Shown: positions 50,178 through 58,414 of the stretch, piece by piece
Numbering within the stretch: position 1 is the first letter of the stretch
Layout of the letters: each line of letters opens with the position of its first letter
From: Streptomyces coelicoflavus
Lineage (GTDB): Bacteria > Actinomycetota > Actinomycetes > Streptomycetales > Streptomycetaceae
Direction: 5' to 3'
Length of the DNA: 64,000 nt
NCBI RefSeq assembly: GCF_003112555.1
Contig: NZ_BEWB01000002.1
Span: 868,001-932,000, forward strand
Made by a program: the position numbers and the translations under genes
Notes under the pieces: model-generated
What the model saw: only the letters and a program-made list of their open reading frames with translations
Databases searched by the model: none
Told to the model about the DNA's origin: nothing

Positions 50178-51107
50178 TCAGCCCTCCAGCCGTTTGCGCC
50201 AGTTCAGCGGGGTGACGGCGATCGCTCTGCCCGGGTCGCCGTTCCACTCCGTGGACAGTCCGGACCCCGTGAACGCCGCCACGACCTCGTGCCCGACGGC
50301 CGTGGTCGTCTCCTCCGAGCCGTCGAAGCCGCCGTAGTGCAGCATGAGTCCGTGTCCCTCGGCGGCGGCCTCGGTGCTCTGCCGGTGGAAGAAGACGAAG
50401 CCGCGGGCCCCCTCGCGCTCCGCGCCTATCTCCGCGGTGCCGCAGCCGCGGCAGCAGGCGAAGTTCTCCCGGGCGGTGACACCGGCCGCGTCCAGGACCT
50501 CGAAGACCCGGGTGAGGCGGTCCGGGTCGGTGGTGTCCCCGCCCCAGGACTCCTGCTCGGCCAGTCGCTCCAGCCACAGCCGGTCCACCAACTGCCGGGC
50601 CTGGGCGGGGGACACCGGCCGTTCGCCGTACTCGCCGCCGACGAGGTAGTCCTCCGCGATCTCGGAGAGCGTCCCGCGGCTGTCGTAGCCGCAGCGGAGC
50701 TGCTCGCGCACCCGCCGCTCGACCTGCTCGCGGACCTCGTCCGGCAGGTCGGGGACACCTTCCTGCGGCGGGACGGCGATCGGCTCCCAGGCCACGCCCG
50801 CGTCCCAGCCGGGCTCCTGGCGTGCCCAGCCGGTCAGGAGGTCGGCCGCGCGGTGGGGATCGTCGAGGTCGGTACCGAAGAACGCGTCCGCGGCGGCCCG
50901 GTACTCCAGCCGGTACTCCCCGCCCTCCTCGTGCCACACCTGCGCGAACACGTCGGGGATGTCCGGTATCCGCTGCACCACCAGGAAGCGGTCGCCGGCG
51001 TGGCCGATGCGCGTGACCAGTTCCCGCAGCTCGGCCGCCCCAATCCGGGCGTGCTTCTGCCAGTTCTCCGTCTCGACCCTGATGGCCAGGACCCCGTCGA
51101 TCTCCAT
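50178..51107 (-). CDS. DUF6891-type hypothetical protein
   Basis: 309 residues, cytosolic. No transmembrane segment. The C-terminal half (LTRVFEVLDAAGVTARENFACCRGCGTAEI, then FHRQSTEAAAEGHGLMLHYGGFDG and GLSTEWNGDPGRAIAVTPLNWRKRL) matches what I recall of DUF6891 proteins, with a Cys-Cys-x-x-Cys patch. The N-terminal half is acidic and less recognisable. ATG at 51107 with GAGGGTGGGG upstream. Function unknown. Confidence 0.72.
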   Translation of the reverse strand: MEIDGVLAIRVETENWQKHARIGAAELRELVTRIGHAGDRFLVVQRIPDIPDVFAQVWHEEGGEYRLEYRAAADAFFGTDLDDPHRAADLLTGWARQEPGWDAGVAWEPIAVPPQEGVPDLPDEVREQVERRVREQLRCGYDSRGTLSEIAEDYLVGGEYGERPVSPAQARQLVDRLWLERLAEQESWGGDTTDPDRLTRVFEVLDAAGVTARENFACCRGCGTAEIGAEREGARGFVFFHRQSTEAAAEGHGLMLHYGGFDGSEETTTAVGHEVVAAFTGSGLSTEWNGDPGRAIAVTPLNWRKRLEG

Positions 51108-51208
51108 GACCCCACCCTCGCACGCGCCACTGACAACGCGGCCCGGGCCGCAGTGGCCCGGGCCGGAGTCGTCAGTGGCGGAGTGGTCAGTGGCTGAGTC
51201 GGCCGGTC

Positions 51209-52240
51209 TCAGACCTGGCCGGCCTTCTCCAGCGCCGCGCAGCAGGTGTCGACGAGCAGACGCGTCACGACGTACGGGTCGACGTTGGCGTTGGGACGGC
51301 GGTCCTCGATGTAGCCCTTGCCGTCCCTCTCGACCTGCCACGGGATGCGCACCGAGGCGCCGCGGTCGGAGACGCCGTAGGAGTACTCGTTCCACGGGGC
51401 GGTCTCGTGCAGACCGGTGAGGCGGTCGTCGATGCCGGCGCCGTAGTTCTTGACGTGGTCCATCGGCTTGGAGCCCTCACCGAGGGACTCGGCGGCGGTG
51501 ATGATCGCCTCGTAACCCTCGCGCATCGCCCTGGTGGAGAAGTTGGTGTGCGCGCCCGCGCCGTTCCAGTCGCCCTTGACCGGCTTGGGGTCGAGGGTGG
51601 CGGAGACCTCGAAGTCCTCGGCGGTGCGGTAGAGCAGCCAGCGGGCCACCCACAGCTGGTCGGAGACCTCCAGCGGCGCCAGCGGACCGACCTGGAACTC
51701 CCACTGGCCGGGCATGACCTCGGCGTTGATGCCGGAGATGCCCAGACCGGCCCTGAGGCAGTTGTCCAGGTGCGCCTCGACGACGTCGCGGCCGAAGATC
51801 TCGTCCGAGCCGACGCCGCAGTAGTAGCCGCCCTGCGCGGCCGGGAAGCCGCCCTCGGGGAAGCCGAGCGGGCGGGCGCCCTTGAAGAAGGTGTACTCCT
51901 GCTCGATGCCGAAGATCGGCTCCTGCGCGGCGAAGCGCTCCGACACCTCGGCCAGTTCGGCGCGGGTGTTGCTGGGGTGCGGCGTCAGGTCCGTGTCCAG
52001 GACCTCGCACAGCACCAGGATGTCGTCGCCGCCGCGGATCGGGTCCGGGCAGGAGAAGACCGGCTTGAGCACGCAGTCCGAGGAGTTGCCCGCGGCCTGG
52101 TTGGTGGAGGAGCCGTCGAAGCCCCAGAGCGTCAGGGCGTCGAGGCCGGCCGGGGCGTCCGTGATGATCTTCGTCTTGGAACGGAGCTTGGCCGTCGGCT
52201 CGGTGCCGTCGATCCAGATGTACTCGGCCTTGAAGGTCAC
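51209..52240 (-). CDS. glnII: Glutamine synthetase type II
   Basis: 343 residues, eukaryotic-type decameric GS that makes glutamine from glutamate, ammonia and ATP. Signature blocks: EYIWIDG, LWGFDGSSTNQA, EQEYTFF, GINAEVMPGQWEFQVG, NGAGAHTNFST, SDRGASVRIP and YIEDRRPNANVDPY. No adenylylation site, so GlnE does not act on it. Starts at GTG 52240 with GAAGGA upstream. A four-element GlnR box lies about 100 bp upstream, implying activation under nitrogen limitation. Confidence 0.96.
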   Translation of the reverse strand: MTFKAEYIWIDGTEPTAKLRSKTKIITDAPAGLDALTLWGFDGSSTNQAAGNSSDCVLKPVFSCPDPIRGGDDILVLCEVLDTDLTPHPSNTRAELAEVSERFAAQEPIFGIEQEYTFFKGARPLGFPEGGFPAAQGGYYCGVGSDEIFGRDVVEAHLDNCLRAGLGISGINAEVMPGQWEFQVGPLAPLEVSDQLWVARWLLYRTAEDFEVSATLDPKPVKGDWNGAGAHTNFSTRAMREGYEAIITAAESLGEGSKPMDHVKNYGAGIDDRLTGLHETAPWNEYSYGVSDRGASVRIPWQVERDGKGYIEDRRPNANVDPYVVTRLLVDTCCAALEKAGQV

Positions 52241-52341
52241 GGGGGCCACATCCTTCGGGTGTTCTCGCCGCACTCGCGGGTGCCGCGGCGCTGGGGCGGC
52301 AGGGGCGCCGCGTCTACTGCCGTGCAGCGTGCCAACCGGCG

Positions 52342-52379
52342 ATTTCCCGGCCGTTGCCCGTATGTGAACCCCGTGTTAC
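52342..52379 (-). promoter_or_regulatory. GlnR box upstream of glnII
   Basis: Reading towards glnII: GTAAC, six bases, TTCAC, six bases, GCAAC, six bases, GAAAT. This is the alternating gTnAc and GaAAc pattern with strict 6-bp spacing that GlnR binds. The distal end overlaps the last codon region of the marR-like gene. Confidence 0.75.
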
Positions 52380-52852
52380 CCGCGGTCGTTGTGGTCAGGC
52401 TCACGTCCGTCGTCCCCGGCCGCCTCCCGGACGCCGGTCAGGAAGCCCCTGATGGCCGCCAACTCCCGCTCGTCGTAACCGCGCAGCAGCTCCACCGCCC
52501 GCCCGATCAGCGGTCCGAAGTGGGACCGGCCCAGAGCCACGGCCCGCTCGTCCACCTCGACGGTGACCCTGCGCCGGTCCCGCTCGTCACGCACCCGGCG
52601 CACGTGACCGGCCCGCTCCAGCCGGTCGACCAGCGCCGTCGTCCCCGCGGAGTTCAGCCCGAGCGCGGCGCCCAGGTGCCCGGCGGTCACCGCCTCGCCC
52701 GCGCGGGCGGCGTCCATGAGCGCGATCAGCGCCCGGACGTCGGTGGGGTGCATGCCGTTGCGCTGCGCGAACCGCGCGCTGTGCGCGCCCAGTTCGACGG
52801 TGACCGCGCGCAGGAGATGGACGATCTCCATCTCCGGTTCCTGGTCGGGCAT
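52376..52852 (-). CDS. MarR-family transcriptional regulator
   Basis: 158 residues with the MarR winged helix: MHPTDVRALIALMDAARAGEAVTAGHLGAALGLNSAGTTALVDRLERAGHVRRVRDERDRRRVTVEV. Flanking helices form the dimer interface. ATG at 52852 with AAGGGG upstream is preferred over a TTG at 52885. Divergent from the alpha/beta hydrolase gene, with an inverted repeat between them, so it probably represses that gene and itself. Confidence 0.9.
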   Translation of the reverse strand: MPDQEPEMEIVHLLRAVTVELGAHSARFAQRNGMHPTDVRALIALMDAARAGEAVTAGHLGAALGLNSAGTTALVDRLERAGHVRRVRDERDRRRVTVEVDERAVALGRSHFGPLIGRAVELLRGYDERELAAIRGFLTGVREAAGDDGREPDHNDRG

Positions 52853-52885
52853 GTGGACCCCTTCCGGATTCGTCTCGCTCGACAA

Positions 52886-52909
52886 GTATCTCGTTCACCG
52901 AGACAATAC
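52886..52909. promoter_or_regulatory. Putative MarR operator
   Basis: TCTCG (52889-52893), ttcac, CGAGA (52899-52903) form an exact palindrome, flanked by GTAT (52886) and ATAC (52906) in inverted orientation, in the gap between the divergent MarR and hydrolase genes. Confidence 0.55.
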
Positions 52910-52954
52910 CGGGGAGGCAGGAACAAGGAGCAAGCGAAACAGGGGGCACCACTG

Positions 52955-53836
52955 ATGAGCGCTCGCGGTCCGTACGACGCCGGCCGTTTCCACGACGCCT
53001 ACGACAGGGTCATGGCCAAGTGGCCCACGGGGACCGGGTCGGTGACCGTCCCCACCCCCTTCGGCGAGACGCACGTCCACGTGACGGGACCGGCCGGTGC
53101 CCGCCCCCTCGTCCTGCTGCCGGGCGGCGGCGCGGCGACCTCCGCGTCCTGGCACGCCCAGGCCGGCGAGCTGTCCCGCACCCACCGCGTCCACGCCGTC
53201 GACCTGATCGGCGCCCCCGGCCGCAGCACCCCGGCCGGCGACCGCCACCCCCGTACGGTCGCCGACCTCACCGGCTGGCTGGACGTGCTCCTAGACGGCC
53301 TCGGCATCGCGGAGACCGACCTCGGCGGGCACTCCTACGGCGCCTGGATCGCCCTGCATCACGCCCTGCACGCCCCCGAGCGGGTACGCCGCCTGTTCCT
53401 CCTGGACCCGACCCAGTGCTTCGCCGGGTTCAAGGCGGCCTACCTGCTGCGCGCGCTGCCGATGCTGCTGCGGCCCACGCCCCGCCGGGTGCGCGCCTTC
53501 CTGGACTGGGAGACCGGCGCGACCCCGCTCGACGCCGACTGGCTCGCCCTCCAGGAGGCCGCCGTCGGCTTCCCGGAGCGCAGGCCGGTCACCGGACCGC
53601 GCCCGGCCCCGGAGGCCCTGCGCGCACTGGACGTGCCGGTCCTGCTGCTCCTGGCCGGGAACAGCAGGACGCACGACCCCGCCGGGGTGGCTGCCCGGGC
53701 GCGGGCCCTGCTGCCGCACGTGGAGACCGCCGTCCTGCCGGACGTCTCCCACCACGCGCTGCCGCAGTCCGCACCGCCCGCTCTCGGCCGCCGCCTCGGC
53801 GACTTCCTGGCCGTGCCGGGCGTGCCGGGCGTGTGA
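52955..53836 (+). CDS. Alpha/beta-hydrolase
   Basis: 293 residues, cytosolic, no signal. Oxyanion region LLPGGGAATSASWHAQ, nucleophile elbow GGHSYG, and catalytic His in DVSHHALP; the acid is most likely in the LLLAGNSRTHDP segment. Substrate not predictable. It is the probable target of the divergent MarR regulator, a pairing often seen for detoxifying hydrolases. Confidence 0.87.
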   Translation: MSARGPYDAGRFHDAYDRVMAKWPTGTGSVTVPTPFGETHVHVTGPAGARPLVLLPGGGAATSASWHAQAGELSRTHRVHAVDLIGAPGRSTPAGDRHPRTVADLTGWLDVLLDGLGIAETDLGGHSYGAWIALHHALHAPERVRRLFLLDPTQCFAGFKAAYLLRALPMLLRPTPRRVRAFLDWETGATPLDADWLALQEAAVGFPERRPVTGPRPAPEALRALDVPVLLLLAGNSRTHDPAGVAARARALLPHVETAVLPDVSHHALPQSAPPALGRRLGDFLAVPGVPGV

Positions 53837-53839
53837 GCC

Positions 53840-54535
53840 TCAGCCGACCTTCTCGATCAGCGCCCGCCGAATCAGGAACTTGCCCTCCTCCCGGACCTGT
53901 TCGAACGCCGCGTTGTTGAGCAGCGCGCAGCTTCCCGAGACCGAGTTCACCTCGACGGTCGTGGACTTGCCGTTGTCGAGGTTGGTCACCTTGAGCCTGG
54001 TGCCCACCGGGAACCGGTTGCTGGAGGCGGCGGGCGCGCCGCCCTCGCCGGAGAGGGTGACGGTGGACCCGGCGCAGACCTGCTCGCCGGCCTGTGCGGC
54101 ACCTCCGGCCTGGCCGCCCGCCTGTTCTCCGGTCTGTTCCCCGGCGCCCCGGCCGGCGTCCTGACCCGCCTCCTGCCCGGCCTGCGGCGGCTGCGCGGCC
54201 TGGGAGTCCTGAGCCGACTCCCCCACCGCGCAGCCGGACGCCGCCTGCTTGCGCTCGATCTCCGCGACGACGGCCTCGCGGTTCTCGATCCGGGCCGCGG
54301 ACTGCGCGTCGGGGTCGGCCCGCTGGCCCTCGATGAACCGCTGGTTGTTGCCGAGCGCGGTGGCCAGGCCCTGGCAGACGTTCGAGTCCTGGGCGGCCTT
54401 CGTCCGCGCCTGCTGGGTGGGCTGCGCGGCGTTCGACGCGTTCGCCATGACGAAGGCGCCGCCGCCCGCCACGGCGGCCGCGCTCACCAGGAGCGCGATC
54501 TTCTTCTTCGTACCGGGAGTTCTCCTGCGCGACAT
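53840..54535 (-). CDS. Exported protein with C-terminal double-psi beta-barrel (RlpA-like) domain
   Basis: 231 residues. A basic start and hydrophobic stretch (about 12-32) give export or membrane anchoring. A helical region with two Cys (NVCQG and SGCAV) leads to a Gln/Gly/Ala-rich linker with repeated GEQ/GQA units (about 110-150). The C-terminal 75 residues (VTLSGEGGAPAASSNRFPVG, then TRLKVTNLDNGKSTTVEVNSVSG and CALLNNAAFEQV) have the order of a double-psi barrel, as in RlpA and expansin-like proteins that touch peptidoglycan. The catalytic Asp is not certain. Confidence 0.75.
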   Translation of the reverse strand: MSRRRTPGTKKKIALLVSAAAVAGGGAFVMANASNAAQPTQQARTKAAQDSNVCQGLATALGNNQRFIEGQRADPDAQSAARIENREAVVAEIERKQAASGCAVGESAQDSQAAQPPQAGQEAGQDAGRGAGEQTGEQAGGQAGGAAQAGEQVCAGSTVTLSGEGGAPAASSNRFPVGTRLKVTNLDNGKSTTVEVNSVSGSCALLNNAAFEQVREEGKFLIRRALIEKVG

Positions 54536-54643
54536 GCGCGCCTCCTGAAGAGGTAGGGGAGCGTACGCCGCTATGTACGAGATACCGAACGGACTTGCTC
54601 AGCGGTCGCGTTGATACTCGTACGTAACCTGCGTCACACGCCC

Positions 54644-55537
54644 CTAACCCTGTTCGTACGCCACCACGTTGTCGTCGACGTACTGGAGCAGGCCCTCCGT
54701 CTGCCGGATGAGGTCCGCCTCCCCGGTCTCCGACCCGTCGCCCCACTGCCCGTTCGCGAACACCACCGACCGTACGGTCATCAGCCGCCGGAAGACGCCG
54801 GCCGACCCGGGCGGCACCGTCGGCAGTCCGGCTTCGGGCGGCGGGTCGAGCGACACCGTCTGGTACGTCACCGGGTCCATGGAGGCCATGCCGAACACCG
54901 TCCCGGCGTCCTCCGCGCGCACGAAGCTCGCCACCGTCACCGACACCTGCGAGCGCCGCTCGGCGTCCGTGAACAGGGCCGTGGTGAGCCGCGAGCAGCC
55001 CTCGCCCTGCTCGGCCAGGGCGGCCAGCTCCTGCGACATGCCCTGGGCGCAGTCGGTGGTCGTGGCCAGGTCGACGCGTTCGTACCGGGAGCCGTCCTCG
55101 AGCCGTACGGCGGCCTCCGGGAATGCCTGCTCGGGGCGTATGACCGGCCGCGCGAGCAACGACGGCAGGCCGGAGGGGGCGTCGGAGGGCAGGGTTCCGG
55201 TCACCGAGGGGGCGGCGGCGGGCGTCGCGGTCGCCGTGGTGTCCGGCGCGGCGGCCGACGCGGCCGGGTCCTCGTCGCCGCCGCTGTACATCAGTGCGCC
55301 GCCGGCGACGGCCGCGACGAGGACGACGCCCGTCACGGCGATCACCACCGGCCCCAGGCGCCGGCCGCGCCCGCGGTGCTGCTCGGGGGGCCAGGGGGCC
55401 GGATCCGCCGAGGCGGCGTACGGACCGTACTGCTGGGGCTGCTGCTGTCCGTACGGCTGCTGCTGTCCGTACGGTGGGTACTGCCCGTACGGCGTGTGCC
55501 GCTGCCCGTGGTGCGGCCCTTGATCATCGTGTGTCAT
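54644..55537 (-). CDS. Membrane-anchored protein with Tyr/Gln/Pro-rich cytosolic tail
   Basis: 297 residues. The N-terminus (about 1-45) is a PYGQQ-type low-complexity stretch, then a single transmembrane helix (about 62-85), an Ala/Thr/Pro linker and an external domain of about 170 residues with two Cys (TTDCAQ and EGCSRL). This layout is common among Streptomyces surface proteins of unknown role. Start taken at ATG 55537, just before the hydrophilic repeat. Same orientation as the DPBB protein but separated by a 108-bp gap. Confidence 0.78.
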   Translation of the reverse strand: MTHDDQGPHHGQRHTPYGQYPPYGQQQPYGQQQPQQYGPYAASADPAPWPPEQHRGRGRRLGPVVIAVTGVVLVAAVAGGALMYSGGDEDPAASAAAPDTTATATPAAAPSVTGTLPSDAPSGLPSLLARPVIRPEQAFPEAAVRLEDGSRYERVDLATTTDCAQGMSQELAALAEQGEGCSRLTTALFTDAERRSQVSVTVASFVRAEDAGTVFGMASMDPVTYQTVSLDPPPEAGLPTVPPGSAGVFRRLMTVRSVVFANGQWGDGSETGEADLIRQTEGLLQYVDDNVVAYEQG

Positions 55538-55595
55538 GGCCGCGCAGGGTAACAGCGTGGACCACCCCCAGTCGCGGCGCGCGACAATCCCCGAA

Positions 55596-55955
55596 CTACC
55601 GGGACAGAGCGTCCCGAACCGCCTCATCGGTGCGGCCCACCACGGCCGTTCCGTCGTCGGCCGTGATGATCGGGCGCTGGATCAGCTTGGGGTGTTCGGC
55701 GAGCGCGGTGACCCAGCGGTCGCGTGACGCCTCGTCACGGGGCCAGTCCTTCAGGCCCAGCTCCCTGGCCGCCGCCTCCTGGGTGCGGGTGATGTCCCAC
55801 GGCTCGAGCCCGAGCCGGGTGAGCACCTCGCGGATCTCGTCCGCGCTCGGGACGTCCTCCAGGTAGCGGCGGACGGTGTAGTCGGCCCCCTCCGCGTCGA
55901 GCAGAGTGATCGCGCTGCGGCACTTGGAACAGGCCGGATTGATCCAGATCTCCAT
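55596..55955 (-). CDS. ArsC/Spx-family thioredoxin-fold protein
   Basis: 119 residues: MEIWINPACSKCRSAITLLD (Cys-x-x-Cys-Arg), ADYTVRRYLEDVPSADEI, LIQRPIITADD. Full-length for the ArsC family of glutaredoxin-linked arsenate reductases, but the CxxC form and absence of other ars genes suggest a general reductase. Start at ATG 55955, weak ribosome site. Confidence 0.85.
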   Translation of the reverse strand: MEIWINPACSKCRSAITLLDAEGADYTVRRYLEDVPSADEIREVLTRLGLEPWDITRTQEAAARELGLKDWPRDEASRDRWVTALAEHPKLIQRPIITADDGTAVVGRTDEAVRDALSR

Positions 55956-56129
55956 GCCGCACACGGTAGCCGGAAGGCGTGGAAACCCGTTCACCCCGTG
56001 CGTCTCAGCGGCCCCGAAAGGCCTTGTGGGCAGGGGCTTTTGTCAGTGGGGGGCGGTAAAATAGAAGCAGTGTTCGAGGGTGTCGCCGGGCGGTCCGGCC
56101 GGCGCCCTGACCGCGACAGGAGGATGCCC

Positions 56130-56438
56130 GTGCCCGCTGCCGCACTGAAGCCGAAGCCCACCCAGTCCACCGCCAAGCGGCCCGTCCTGCTCGACCTTCC
56201 GTACGAACCCGTGGCGAAGCGTCCGCTGCCGGCCGGCCGCCCCCGCGAGTGGTACGTCACGCACAACCGCCGGCTCAAGGCGATGCGGCTCGCCATCGCC
56301 CTGCTCGACTCCGGCGTCTACCTGGCCGACCAGGCGCGCAACGAGCGGATACGGAGCGCTGCCCTGACCATCGGGATTCACCCGCCGTCGGACACCACGT
56401 GCCACATGGTGCGGGCGTTGATGCGGTACTCGCGCTGA
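56130..56438 (+). CDS. Small basic conserved hypothetical protein
   Basis: 102 residues from GTG 56130, which is six bases after an ideal AGGAGG (an in-frame ATG at 56124 touches it and is less likely). The middle, PREWYVTHNRRLKAMRLAIALLDSGVYLADQARNERIRSAA, is helical and rich in Arg, and the end THMVRALMRYSR-like TCHMVRALMRYSR is basic. It has no transmembrane segment. A nucleic-acid-binding role is possible but unproven. I do not know a family name. Confidence 0.7.
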   Translation: MPAAALKPKPTQSTAKRPVLLDLPYEPVAKRPLPAGRPREWYVTHNRRLKAMRLAIALLDSGVYLADQARNERIRSAALTIGIHPPSDTTCHMVRALMRYSR

Positions 56439-56499
56439 CGGTGGCGCCGGGTGCCGTGACCTCTCGCGGCGCCCGGCGCCGGGCCCGAAGGGCGCCCCG

Positions 56500-57687
56500 C
56501 TACGCCGACAACTCCCGTTCCAACGGTGTGCGGAACCTCGGTGTGATCCGGGTCGTGCCCACCCAGGACGACAGGCGTTCCGCCTCGGCACCGATCGCGG
56601 CCTCCGTGTCGCGGCCGGTGCCCTCGCGGTCCAGCAGCCGCCAGACGATCTCTCCGTCGGCGCGCTGGGCCCAGCCGCCGATCACGCGGCCGTTCCACCA
56701 GACCGTCGGGCCGACGTTGCCGCTGCGGTCGAACAGCTTCGGCCGCAGCCCGGGCGCGAGGTACCAGTCCCGCTGCTGCCAGCCCATCGCCGTCGGGTCC
56801 AGGGCGGGCAGCAGCGCCGCCCACGGCTCGGCCGGCCCGGCGACCGGGCCGGCGTCTCCGGCGACGAGGTATCCCGTGCCCTCGTCCAGTGCGACCGCCT
56901 CGGCGCCGATCGCGGTCAGGGCCCGGCGCACCTCCGTCACCCGCCACCCGGTCCACCACTTGAGGTCGTCCTCGGTCGCCGGTCCGCACGCCGCCAGCCG
57001 GCGCCGCAGCAGCTCGGCCTGCGCCTCGCCCGGGTCCAGCTCGGGATGCTCGGGCGCCGGCGCCCAGCGGAATTGGCCGGACGTCCACGAACCCAGCGGC
57101 CGCCCGCGTACCACCTTGCCCTCCACGCCCAGCACCCTCAGGAGTTGGGTGGAGACGGTGTGCACGCCCTCGTAGCTCTTCCCGGCGGCGTAGACGTACT
57201 GCTCCTTCAGGCGCGGCTCGTCGCGGGCCAGTTCGGCCGCCGTGGCCTGGCCGCGCCGGGCCAGCGCGGCCAGCGCCGACTCCTCGACCTCCGCCAGCCA
57301 GGCGGCGTCCGGGGCTCCTGCCTCCGCCATGTTCTTGAGCAGCCTGGCCCGCTCCCGGGCGGCCACGGTGCGGCCGGTCGAGGCGTGCACGACCGCCGTC
57401 AGCTCCGTGGGGAACACGAACACGGTGTGCCGCATGCCGTGCATCCGGACCAGCGTCCCGTCCTCGTACAGGGCCCGCTCCGTCTCGCCCACGGTCTTCG
57501 CGGCGTCCGCGAGCCGCGCGCCCACGGCCAGGTGGACCGCCGCCGGATCCGTGCCGTGCAGCGCGACCAGTGATCCGGCGACCTCCTCCGGGCTTCCCGC
57601 CCGTGCGCTCACCGCCAGCCGCTGCCGCAGGGCCAGCCGGTGCCGCCGCTCCGCCGCCCCGATGTGCCGTCGTCCGCCGTCACCCAT
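56500..57687 (-). CDS. Winged-helix DNA-binding protein (HTH_42, YcaQ/AlkX-type)
   Basis: 395 residues. Starts HIGAAERRHRLALRQRLA, then LVALHGTDPAAVHLAVGARL, VRMHGMRHTVFVFP, STQLLRVLGVEGKVVRGRPLG, and LLPALDPTAMGWQQRDWYL with a late NVGPTVWWNGRVIGGW. This is the DUF1006/HTH_42 family, relatives of which (YcaQ, AlkX, AZL) act as DNA glycosylases on crosslinks or modified bases. Activity in this member is not shown. Monocistronic. Confidence 0.82.
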   Translation of the reverse strand: MGDGGRRHIGAAERRHRLALRQRLAVSARAGSPEEVAGSLVALHGTDPAAVHLAVGARLADAAKTVGETERALYEDGTLVRMHGMRHTVFVFPTELTAVVHASTGRTVAARERARLLKNMAEAGAPDAAWLAEVEESALAALARRGQATAAELARDEPRLKEQYVYAAGKSYEGVHTVSTQLLRVLGVEGKVVRGRPLGSWTSGQFRWAPAPEHPELDPGEAQAELLRRRLAACGPATEDDLKWWTGWRVTEVRRALTAIGAEAVALDEGTGYLVAGDAGPVAGPAEPWAALLPALDPTAMGWQQRDWYLAPGLRPKLFDRSGNVGPTVWWNGRVIGGWAQRADGEIVWRLLDREGTGRDTEAAIGAEAERLSSWVGTTRITPRFRTPLERELSA

Positions 57688-57799
57688 GCAGGCCCTCCGC
57701 CCGTCCGTACGCCCGTACGTCCTCGGTGTGCGTTCTCCGTATGCGTCCTCGGTACGGCCATCGTGCCCGACACCACTGACAGCCGGGGGTGCACCGCGG

Positions 57800-58378
57800 T
57801 CAGAGGCCGGGCGCTCCCCACACGGGGAACCAGCGGCCCAGGTCGCCCTCCACCGGCAGTTCGCCCGCCAGTGCCGCCCGGATCCGCAGTTCCAGCGCGT
57901 TGTCCCGCTGCCGCCGTTCGCCGGGCAGGGGCGCGAAGGGGTAGAACGTGCCGCGCTTGTAGAGGTAGACGAGGGCGAGCCGCCGCCCGTCGTCCTGCGT
58001 GAAACCGGCCAGGGAACACAGCAGCCGCGGGCCGAAGCCGCCCGCCTCCAAGGTGCTGTTCACCGCGTGCAGGTCGTTCACCAGGAGGGGCAGCTCGTCC
58101 GGGGAGCGGTGCGAGACGAGCCAGGAGTAGCCGTAGGAGTCGTGGGTCAGGTCCACCGGGGTCCGGCCGGCGTCCGCGTCCAGCAGGGCGCGGATCTCGC
58201 GGTGCGTGCGCTCGAAGGCGGCGCCCTCGACCGTCGCGAAGCACACCGCCCCCTGACCGGTCGGCCGGAAGCCGGCCGACGCCTCCAGGCCCACCGCCGC
58301 CGAGGGCAGTGCGAAGAGCCGGTCGAGATCGGGCCCCACCGCCCTCGACCGGCCGAGCAGGATGTTTAGCAGTCCCAT
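57800..58378 (-). CDS. pspAB: PspA-associated protein PspAB
   Basis: 192 residues beginning MGLLNILLGRSRAVGPDLDRLFALPSAAVGL with VCFATVEG and LPLLVNDLHAVNSTLE in the middle, the recognisable PspAB pattern of actinobacteria. It is thought to work with PspA in membrane stress. Here it follows htpX by 36 bp on the same strand, a conserved pairing. Confidence 0.82.
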   Translation of the reverse strand: MGLLNILLGRSRAVGPDLDRLFALPSAAVGLEASAGFRPTGQGAVCFATVEGAAFERTHREIRALLDADAGRTPVDLTHDSYGYSWLVSHRSPDELPLLVNDLHAVNSTLEAGGFGPRLLCSLAGFTQDDGRRLALVYLYKRGTFYPFAPLPGERRQRDNALELRIRAALAGELPVEGDLGRWFPVWGAPGL

Positions 58379-58414
58379 GCTCTGGTGTCCGTCCTTCCCG
58401 CGGCAGCCCGCGTT

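Noticed and set aside
56040..56062. Promoter TTGTCA and TAAAAT before the small basic protein gene
   Set aside because: The spacer is only 11 bp, too short for a sigma70-type promoter. Only the TAAAAT might serve as a minus-10 element.
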